DNA from: an uncultured bacterium
GTDB lineage: Bacteria; Desulfobacterota; Desulfovibrionia; Desulfovibrionales; Desulfovibrionaceae
DNA length: 5,294 bases
Assembly: GCA_905215675.1 (NCBI GenBank)
Contig: CAJMRA010000195.1
Span: forward strand, 1-5,294
Direction of reading: 5' to 3'
Each line of letters opens with the position of its first letter. The first letter of the stretch is position 1. Shown one piece after another: positions 1 through 3,834 of the stretch. A program made the translations under genes and the position numbers. The notes under the pieces are model-generated. The model worked only from the letters and a program-made list of their open reading frames with translations, searched no databases and was not told where the DNA came from.

Positions 1-16
1 TCGGAATATGTCGCGA

Positions 17-49
17 GGGGGGAGGCCCGGGAATGGCCTCCCCCCTTTT
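17..49 (+). terminator. Rho-independent terminator of a gene left of the window
   Basis: A perfect 11-bp stem (GGGGGGAGGCC at 17-27, GGCCTCCCCCC at 35-45) closes a 7-nt loop and is followed by TTTT at 46-49. The T-run exists only on the + strand side; on the - strand the stem is followed by TCGCGACATA, which is not U-rich. So it should end a + strand transcript entering from the left, convergent with cas1. No stop codon in 1-16 can be assigned, so the gene it serves ends before the window. It could still act weakly as an end for cas1 mRNA. Confidence 0.7.
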
Positions 50-86
50 GTCCTGTGCCGGTCTGGAGAGAGAACGGCGGTCGGCC

Positions 87-989
87 TCAGGGCATGGGAA
101 AATTCGGCAGGGGCCATTGGGGGGAGCCGTCCTGAAAGCTGCTCGCCAGTCCCTGCGCCATGCGCGCGACCAGCGCCGACAGGGAAAGCTGTTCGCCGCC
201 CAGAGGAAAGGCCATGCCCAGAATGGCGGCAAGCCGTCGCTTGTTGTGGGGCGTCAGGACGAGTTCCGCGCCGTCCGCATGCAGCTGAAAGACGAGATGA
301 TCCATGAAGGGGCGCAGAGGCTCCATCATGTCGTCGGCGAGGCAGAAGGCGTTGTAGGTATTACGATGATGGATGCCGAGCAGGGGGAGGAGACCGACGC
401 CGCAAAGCGCCCGGGCGCAGGCGGAACGCAGGATGGCATAGCCGTAATTAAGAGCGGCGTTGGGGCCGTCTCCCTCCGGGTCCCGCAGAAAATTCGCTCC
501 CAGAAGGGCCGGCCAGTAGAGGCGGGCGGCCCCGGCCTCCCTGTTGTCCGCGTCGCCGGAGCGCACCTTGCCGGACAAGGCAAGAATCCGATCCGGGACG
601 GGGCTTTCCGGGCGGCAGAGGCGCAGCACGGCTGCCTGATTGCGCAGCTTGGCGACGACGCACTGCTGCCAGAGGCGTTTTTTCAGTACCGGCGAGGCGT
701 TCATCTGTGCCGTCACCACGGGCAGCGCCCGGTAATGCGGCGCCGTGGGCAGGCTGATGGATACGGGCATGTAATTGGCGCCGCAGACCACCACGGGCAC
801 GCCTTCTTCCGCCATCCGGGCCATGAATGCCCTTGAAATCATGATGCCGTCGGCGGCAAGCAGGACGCAGGCGAGACTGTCCACCGGCACAAGGCCGAGA
901 CATTCCTCCCCTGCCATGACGGCGACGCTGCCGCGGCGCAGGTGCAGTTGCCTGCCGTTTTCGGCTATTTCAAGAACAATGTTCGGCAT
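87..989 (-). CDS. cas1: CRISPR-associated endonuclease Cas1, type II (II-C-like)
   Basis: Cas1 is the integrase subunit of the Cas1-Cas2 adaptation complex, which inserts new spacers at the end of the CRISPR array. The 300-residue product matches the usual length of type II Cas1. It starts MPNIVLEIAENGRQLHLRRG, followed by a beta-rich N-terminal domain to about residue 80. The conserved KKRLWQQ segment is at 103-109. The alpha-helical catalytic domain carries GPNAALNYGYAILR (175-188) and GIHHRN...MMEPLRP (205-227). By position in the family I infer the metal-binding triad E151 (in NREAGAARLYW), H208 and E223, all present, so the enzyme looks active. The ATG at 989 fits the family N-terminus but has no Shine-Dalgarno; a hairpin lies just upstream. 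The gene runs away from the array on the - strand. No cas2 start is visible in the 86 bases after its stop, which is atypical for type II operons. Subtype II-C is inferred from Cas1 style and repeat form. Confidence 0.93.
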   Translation of the reverse strand: MPNIVLEIAENGRQLHLRRGSVAVMAGEECLGLVPVDSLACVLLAADGIMISRAFMARMAEEGVPVVVCGANYMPVSISLPTAPHYRALPVVTAQMNASPVLKKRLWQQCVVAKLRNQAAVLRLCRPESPVPDRILALSGKVRSGDADNREAGAARLYWPALLGANFLRDPEGDGPNAALNYGYAILRSACARALCGVGLLPLLGIHHRNTYNAFCLADDMMEPLRPFMDHLVFQLHADGAELVLTPHNKRRLAAILGMAFPLGGEQLSLSALVARMAQGLASSFQDGSPQWPLPNFPMP

Positions 990-1011
990 ATTTTTTTGAA
1001 AAAAGGTTCAT
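970..1011 (-). other. Possible 13-codon upstream ORF overlapping the cas1 start
   Basis: On the - strand an ATG at 1011-1009 follows AAAAGGGGGGCA, a partial Shine-Dalgarno-like purine run. It reads MNLFSKKYAEHCS and stops with TGA at 972-970. It overlaps the first codons of cas1 in another reading frame and spans the T6 and A7 runs. Because cas1 itself lacks a ribosome binding site, this short frame could deliver ribosomes to the cas1 ATG by coupling. This is inference; an ORF this short can easily be chance. Confidence 0.15.
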
Positions 1012-1045
1012 TGCCCCCCTTTTCTGTGGGACAACGAACCTTTTT
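1000..1045. terminator. Bidirectional terminator-like hairpin before cas1
   Basis: AAAAAGGTTC (1000-1009) pairs perfectly with GAACCTTTTT (1036-1045). Inside, TTG (1011-1013) pairs with CAA (1032-1034), and CCC (1015-1017) with GGG (1028-1030) across one mismatch. On both strands the stem ends in a run of five or six U. It could stop array transcription moving left before it reaches cas1, only about 10 bases upstream of the cas1 ATG, or it could be a structured 5' untranslated region. Its function is not decided by sequence. Confidence 0.5.
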
Positions 1046-1055
1046 CGCGGCGTCG

Positions 1056-1090
1056 AAAACCAGTAATGATCAAAAAAATCATATGGTTTT
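1056..1090. terminator. Second hairpin between array and cas1
   Basis: AAAACCA (1056-1062) pairs with TGGTTTT (1084-1090), and ATGAT (1066-1070) with ATCAT (1078-1082). A small asymmetric internal loop separates the two stems, and the apical loop is A-rich (T-rich on the - strand). The 3' arm ends in four T in either direction. It lies about 10 bases past the array, so it may end leftward array transcripts, or be a structural part of the leader. The lower stem is AT-rich and the terminator call is weak. Confidence 0.35.
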
Positions 1091-1099
1091 GTGACATGC

Positions 1100-1128
1100 A
1101 GTTTAGCAGGATCAATCTGGACAGGCAA
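1100..1128 (-). promoter_or_regulatory. Promoter-like element inside each repeat (first copy shown)
   Basis: Read on the - strand, the repeat contains TTGCCT (1128-1123 in this copy), a 17-bp gap, then TAAACT (1105-1100) preceded by TGC, an extended -10 feature. TTGCCT and TAAACT each match 4 of 6 consensus sigma-70 positions and the spacing is optimal. Neisseria meningitidis type II-C repeats end in the related TGCTACAAT and are known to start transcription from every repeat. Here all 11 repeats carry the element, so each spacer except the one lacking a repeat upstream would get its own start site. The copy shown has no spacer after it and points into the gap before cas1. Confidence 0.55.
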
Positions 1129-1794
1129 CTACAACCGCCGTGCATAAGTGTCCATTTCTGCATATAGTTTAGCAGGATCAATCTGGACAGGCAACTACAA
1201 CCGGTTCTATCTTGGGGAGTGGGGAAATGGAAGTTTAGCAGGATCAATCTGGACAGGCAACTACAACCATCCGGGCTTTCCCCCTGCGTCTGGGTTTAGT
1301 TTAGCAGGATCAATCTGGACAGGCAACTACAACAGCGTGGGCGGCGGTTCGATTCAAGAATCAAGTTTAGCAGGATCAATCTGGACAGGCAACTACAACA
1401 CTACGCGCCGACGGGCTGGCTCCGCGAAAGTTTAGCAGGATCAATCTGGACAGGCAACTACAACAAGAATGGCGTTGTATGTGCCGGAGTTGCTAGTTTA
1501 GCAGGATCAATCTGGACAGGCAACTACAACATCCTGACCAACATTCAGGAAGCCCTGACGAGTTTAGCAGGATCAATCTGGACAGGCAACTACAACGTCA
1601 CGATCCTTGGATACGCGGCGATGTCAAGTTTAGCAGGATCAATCTGGACAGGCAACTACAACTTTCATATCAAGTCCGGCAAGGCATGGATGAGTTTAGC
1701 AGGATCAATCTGGACAGGCAACTACAACATGTTGTCATGCAGCCAGTCGGCCCCTTCTAGTTTAGCAGGATCAATCTGGACAGGCAACTACAAC
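1100..1794 (-). CRISPR. CRISPR array, 11 repeats and 10 spacers, type II repeat
   Basis: Eleven 36-nt repeats are identical to each other. On the + strand they begin AGTTTAGCAGG and end GGCAACTACAAC. Repeat starts are 1100, 1166, 1232, 1298, 1364, 1429, 1495, 1561, 1627, 1693 and 1759. Spacers are 1136-1165, 1202-1231, 1268-1297, 1334-1363, 1400-1428, 1465-1494, 1531-1560, 1597-1626, 1663-1692 and 1729-1758. All are 30 nt except the fifth, which is 29. All ten spacers differ. The crRNA strand is taken as the - strand because the repeat then begins GTTGTAG, as in Neisseria and other type II systems; 36-nt repeats with 30-nt spacers also fit type II. Perfect repeat conservation and an intact neighbouring cas1 suggest a recently active locus. 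No spacer matches other sequence in this window. The effector gene is not visible, so II-C is inferred. Confidence 0.98.
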
Positions 1795-1824
1795 CGGCGC
1801 GTTATCTAGCTTGTGGCATATGCG

Positions 1825-1860
1825 GGGTGCGCAGGAGCCATGAGCAATTTCAGTTTGAAA
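1825..1860 (-). repeat. Possible degenerate terminal CRISPR repeat
   Basis: Starting exactly 30 bases after the last perfect repeat, this 36-base stretch matches the repeat at 18 of 36 positions without gaps. The best block is GCAGGAGCCAT at 1831-1841 against GCAGGATCAAT in the repeat. The end corresponding to the crRNA repeat 5' part is poorly conserved. Decayed repeats usually mark the leader-distal end of an array, which would put the leader on the cas1 side. It is a poor tracrRNA anti-repeat, because the part that should pair best is the part that has diverged. Chance similarity is not excluded. Confidence 0.3.
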
Positions 1861-1874
1861 CGGCCTGTCGTTTC

Positions 1875-1898
1875 GCGGAAAAAGAGCTGTCTTTCCGC
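1875..1898. other. Small hairpin, 7-bp stem
   Basis: GCGGAAA (1875-1881) pairs with TTTCCGC (1892-1898) around a 10-base loop. There is no T-run after it on either strand, so it is not a clear terminator. It lies between the possible decayed repeat and the dispersed element. Its role is unknown. Confidence 0.35.
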
Positions 1899-1908
1899 TC
1901 ACTTCTGG

Positions 1909-1964
1909 CCGGACGGCGCTGTGCCGCCGCCTCGCGGTTTCATCTTTTTCAAAGGTGAAACGCT
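1909..1964. repeat. Dispersed two-hairpin intergenic element, copy 1
   Basis: This segment aligns with 3767-3821 at about 47 of 56 columns with one single-base gap. It folds into a short GC hairpin (CGGC at 1914-1917 with GCCG at 1923-1926) and a longer one: GTTTCATCTTT (1937-1947) with AAAGGTGAAAC (1951-1961), 11 bp including one G-T wobble, loop TTC. Short CGCTCA direct repeats lie at 1896-1901, 1961-1966 and 1969-1974. It resembles REP-type elements in size and placement, but I recognise no named family. Confidence 0.7.
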
Positions 1965-1975
1965 CATGCGCTCAT

Positions 1976-2091
1976 GGGGCGGGGTTTCCGGGGGACGGCG
2001 AGGAGGGGCGGCGCGTCGGCGGCGCGGCGGCGCGTCATCGATCAGGATAAAGCGCGTTGGGGAGGGGATAGGGGGCCCGGGGGGAAGGGGG
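1976..2091 (+). other. G-rich tract with G-quadruplex potential
   Basis: The densest part has five G-runs of at least four: 2059-2062, 2064-2067, 2071-2075, 2079-2084 and 2087-2091. The loops between them are one to three bases, a textbook quadruplex-forming pattern on the + strand. The last two runs are also part of the left arm of the 23-bp inverted repeat, so the two structures compete. Upstream, GGCGGCGCGTC occurs twice (2007-2017 and 2026-2036). No coding signal was seen. Confidence 0.55.
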
Positions 2092-2131
2092 ACCCTTTGC
2101 GCGCGAGCCAAAGGGTCCCCCTTCCCCCCGG
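2077..2131. repeat. Perfect 23-bp inverted repeat
   Basis: The arm at 2077-2099 (CCGGGGGGAAGGGGG followed by ACCCTTTG) is exactly complementary to the arm at 2109-2131, with a 9-base loop CGCGCGAGC. There is no T-run beyond either arm. A stem this long and free of mismatches is far stronger than an ordinary terminator. It may be a dispersed palindromic element or an insulator between the CRISPR module and the operon. The family is not recognised. Confidence 0.75.
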
Positions 2132-2220
2132 CGAGATACCGAAAATCGCTCCGGGGACTTCCTTCAAGACGCGCGGGTTCTTGACGCACCGGGGCGGAGG
2201 AGGTAAGGGGCAGGTACGGC

Positions 2221-2250
2221 ATTGCAATGTCACACAACCGACATGCAATT
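2221..2250. promoter_or_regulatory. Imperfect dyad upstream of tctC, candidate operator
   Basis: ATTGCAATGTC (2221-2231) and GACATGCAATT (2240-2250) are inverted copies except for one extra A in the left arm, with an 8-base gap. The site lies 33 bases before the tctC start, where a regulator controlling carboxylate uptake could bind. No regulator gene is present in the window, so its use as an operator is inference. Confidence 0.3.
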
Positions 2251-2283
2251 GTCATCAAACGTCCAGCCCGGAGGTATGCGGAG

Positions 2284-3237
2284 ATGAAGAAACTGCTGGC
2301 TTTTCTGACGGCGGCTCTGCTGGCCCTGCCCATGACGGCGCAGGCGTGGAGCCCTGACGGCGACGTGACCGTGATTGTGGCGTACAAGGCCGGTTCCGGC
2401 ACGGATACCGGCGCGCGTCTGCTGGCGTCGCAGGCTGAAAAGTATGTGGGCAAGACCTTGATCATCAACAATCTGCCCGGCGGCGACGGCAAGATCGGCT
2501 GGACGGAGCTTGTCAACGCGAAGCCCGACGGCCGGACCATCGGCTTCATCAACCTGCCGACCTTCACCACGCTGGCCGTGCAGCCGGGGTCCACGTTCGC
2601 GGTGAGCGACGTGGTGCCGGTGTGCAATCAGCTTTCCGAAACGGGCGTGGTGGTCGTGCGTGCCGACAGCCCGTGGAAGACGCTGAAGGAGCTGGTGGCG
2701 GCGTGCAAGGAAAAGGGCAAGATGCGCTGCTCGACCAACGGCGTGGAGGCCTCCAACCACACGGCGGCCCAGCTGCTGGCGACGTCCGCCGGATTCAATT
2801 ACAAGGCCATTCCGTACGGCGGCACGGCGGATCAGCTGCTGGCCCTGCGTCAGGGCGAAGTGCAGTTCTCCTGCGCCAAGGTGGCCGACGTGGCCGCGCT
2901 GTGCGCCGGGGACAAGCCGGAACTCCGCATACTGGGCGTATTCAGCAAGGAGCGCCTGCCCGAATATCCCGACGTGCCGACGCTGGGCGAACTGGGATAT
3001 TACGGCGAATGGTACGGATCGGCCCGCGCGCTGGTGCTGCCCAAGGGCGTATCGCAGGAAATAGTGGATTTTTATGTGGACGCCTTCCGCAAGACCATGC
3101 AGGACCCCGCCTGTATCGAGGCGCACGCCAAGGCGGGCATGACGCTTGATTTCAAGGACAACAAGCAGCTTGCGGAACTGATTGCCGCGCAGGAAAAGTT
3201 CTGCCGCGACACGATCTCCAAGCTCTACAAGAAGTAG
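2284..3237 (+). CDS. tctC: TctC/Bug-family periplasmic solute-binding receptor of a TTT transporter
   Basis: This is the extracytoplasmic receptor that captures a carboxylate in the periplasm and hands it to the TctA-TctB membrane complex. The chosen ATG at 2284 gives 317 residues, normal for the family. It follows GGAGG at 2270-2274 with 9 bases between, and begins with a typical signal peptide: MKK, a hydrophobic core of about residues 4-16, and AQA at 19-21 before W22. An in-frame ATG at 2227 would put 19 charged residues before the signal and is less likely. Family marks are AYKAGSGTD (33-41), the first ligand-binding loop; NAKPDGRTIGF (78-88); IPYGGTADQLLALRQGEVQF (176-195), the second; and VPTLGELGY (231-239). 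The mature part has seven cysteines (114, 141, 149, 197, 207, 277, 307), many for this family and possibly disulfide-forming. The substrate cannot be read from sequence; in Salmonella the tctCBA system takes up citrate or tricarballylate. Confidence 0.93.
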   Translation: MKKLLAFLTAALLALPMTAQAWSPDGDVTVIVAYKAGSGTDTGARLLASQAEKYVGKTLIINNLPGGDGKIGWTELVNAKPDGRTIGFINLPTFTTLAVQPGSTFAVSDVVPVCNQLSETGVVVVRADSPWKTLKELVAACKEKGKMRCSTNGVEASNHTAAQLLATSAGFNYKAIPYGGTADQLLALRQGEVQFSCAKVADVAALCAGDKPELRILGVFSKERLPEYPDVPTLGELGYYGEWYGSARALVLPKGVSQEIVDFYVDAFRKTMQDPACIEAHAKAGMTLDFKDNKQLAELIAAQEKFCRDTISKLYKK

Positions 3238-3246
3238 TTCGCCCTT

Positions 3247-3276
3247 GCGGCGGAGGGGGGCGGCCCCTTCCGCCGC
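3247..3276 (+). other. Intercistronic hairpin between tctC and tctB
   Basis: GCGGCGGA (3247-3254) pairs with TCCGCCGC (3269-3276), and GGGG (3255-3258) with CCCC (3264-3267) past a single bulged T. No T-run follows, so full termination is unlikely. Such hairpins after receptor genes can protect the upstream mRNA and allow more receptor than membrane subunits to be made; that role is inferred here. Confidence 0.5.
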
Positions 3277-3300
3277 CGTACTTCAGCCCGGACAGATTTT

Positions 3301-3750
3301 ATGAAACGATCCGATATCGGCGTGACGGTCATCATTTATGCCTTCACGCTTTTTTTTCTTGTGATGACGCTGGAGCTGCCGCCGGATGCCCAGACCTATC
3401 CGTTGTGCCTGATCGGCGGTCTGCTGGCCCTGAATACCCTGTATCTGGGGCGCTGCCTGCTGAGGGCGCGCGGCGGCGCGGGGGTCGTCAATGATCTGCC
3501 AGAGATTTTCGCGGGCTTTCAGTGGAAGCAGTTCGGCGTCGTCTGCCTGAGCTGTGTGCTGTACATGATTGTCATGGCGCTGGCGGGCTTTTATGCGGCA
3601 AGCCTGCTGTATCTGGCGGGCATGCTCTGGTATCTGGGCGTGCCGCGCGGGCAGGCGCTGGCGACGATGGCGGCCATGGCCGCCATGATTTATTGCGTAT
3701 TCAGCCTGTTTCTCAAGGTTCCGCTGCCTGTGGGCCTGCTTTTCAAGTAG
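3301..3750 (+). CDS. tctB: TctB-family small membrane subunit of a TTT transporter
   Basis: TctB is the small, poorly conserved inner-membrane partner of TctA. This product has 149 residues, usual for the family. Hydrophobic segments lie at about 7-25, 35-55, 78-96 and 98-140, the last probably one or two helices, which fits four to five membrane spans. LPPDAQTYP (26-34), between the first two segments, resembles the conserved loop of the family. The ATG at 3301 has no good Shine-Dalgarno (GCCCGGACAGATTTT precedes it), and no better in-frame start was seen. It lies 63 bases after tctC with a hairpin in the gap. The identification leans on topology and on its place between tctC and tctA, since TctB sequences diverge widely. 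Confidence 0.85.
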   Translation: MKRSDIGVTVIIYAFTLFFLVMTLELPPDAQTYPLCLIGGLLALNTLYLGRCLLRARGGAGVVNDLPEIFAGFQWKQFGVVCLSCVLYMIVMALAGFYAASLLYLAGMLWYLGVPRGQALATMAAMAAMIYCVFSLFLKVPLPVGLLFK

Positions 3751-3766
3751 GGCAATTCATTTTTGA

Positions 3767-3821
3767 CCGGGCGGCACTGTTCCGCCGCTTCGCTTTTTAT
3801 CTTTTTCAAAGATAAAACGCT
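3767..3821. repeat. Dispersed two-hairpin intergenic element, copy 2
   Basis: This is the homolog of 1909-1964 and fills most of the tctB-tctA gap. Hairpin 1 is GGCGG (3770-3774) with CCGCC (3782-3786). Hairpin 2 is TTTTATCTTT (3795-3804) with AAAGATAAAA (3808-3817), loop TTC, a perfect 10-bp stem. Compared with copy 1, a C-G pair is replaced by T-A and a T-G wobble by T-A, so pairing is kept. It ends a few bases before the tctA ribosome binding site and may tune tctA expression or mRNA stability. Confidence 0.7.
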
Positions 3822-3823
3822 TC

Positions 3824-3830
3824 AGGGAGG
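3824..3830 (+). promoter_or_regulatory. Strong ribosome binding site of tctA
   Basis: AGGGAGG ends four bases before the ATG at 3835. This supports that start, and contrasts with the weak site before tctB. Confidence 0.75.
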
Positions 3831-3834
3831 CGTC

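Larger units (their letters stand above)
990..1099. promoter_or_regulatory. AT-rich gap between array and cas1, probable leader
   Basis: This 110-base stretch is markedly richer in A/T runs than its surroundings (T7 at 991-997, A7 at 1072-1078). It contains two inverted repeats, listed separately. It abuts the first array repeat on one side and the cas1 start on the other, the place where a CRISPR leader and the cas1 5' untranslated region would be. No clear -35/-10 pair for cas1 was found inside it. Assigning it as the leader rests on base composition, its position beside cas1, and the decayed repeat at the opposite end of the array. Confidence 0.4.
1795..2283. other. Gene-free interval between array and transporter operon
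   Basis: No coding region is supported here: long frames on both strands are translations of hairpin and G-rich DNA with proline, glycine and arginine bias. In order it holds a possible decayed repeat, a small hairpin (1875-1898), a dispersed two-hairpin element (1909-1964), a G-rich tract (1976-2091), a 23-bp perfect inverted repeat (2077-2131) and an imperfect dyad (2221-2250). It separates the leftward CRISPR module from the rightward operon, so the tctC promoter should lie within it. The best -35 candidate is TTGACG at 2181-2186, with only a poor -10 (TAAGGG, 2204-2209), so no promoter is called. Confidence 0.7.

Noticed and set aside
33..836. 267-codon + strand frame over cas1
   Set aside because: It is antisense to cas1, which carries the conserved catalytic residues; no domain is recognisable in the + strand translation.
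1346..1355. GGTTCGATTC in the fourth spacer, like a tRNA T-arm
   Set aside because: It is only ten bases, without a paired stem or acceptor end; the spacer also reads as open coding sequence. Probably chance.
1148..1809. Open frames with a repeated SLAGSIWTGNYN peptide
   Set aside because: The 66-base repeat-spacer unit is divisible by three, so the frame stays open through the CRISPR array; the 29-nt spacer breaks it. It is array DNA, not a repeat protein.
1860..1875. GCCTGTC near 1864 as a tracrRNA anti-repeat core
   Set aside because: The match to the repeat is only seven bases and does not extend into the GTTGTAG end that tracrRNA pairs with.
2213..2226. Sigma-54-like -24/-12 pair before tctC (GG ... 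TTGCA)
   Set aside because: The GG to GC distance is 9 bases rather than the required 10, so it is unlikely to work.
2227..2283. Upstream ATG start for tctC at 2227
   Set aside because: It would place a charged 19-residue extension before a good signal peptide and would overlap the dyad; the ATG at 2284 has a Shine-Dalgarno and a normal signal peptide.
1899..2627. 242-codon open frame on the - strand
   Set aside because: It runs through hairpin and G-rich intergenic DNA and antisense to tctC. Its proline/arginine-rich composition and the element-derived end argue against a gene.
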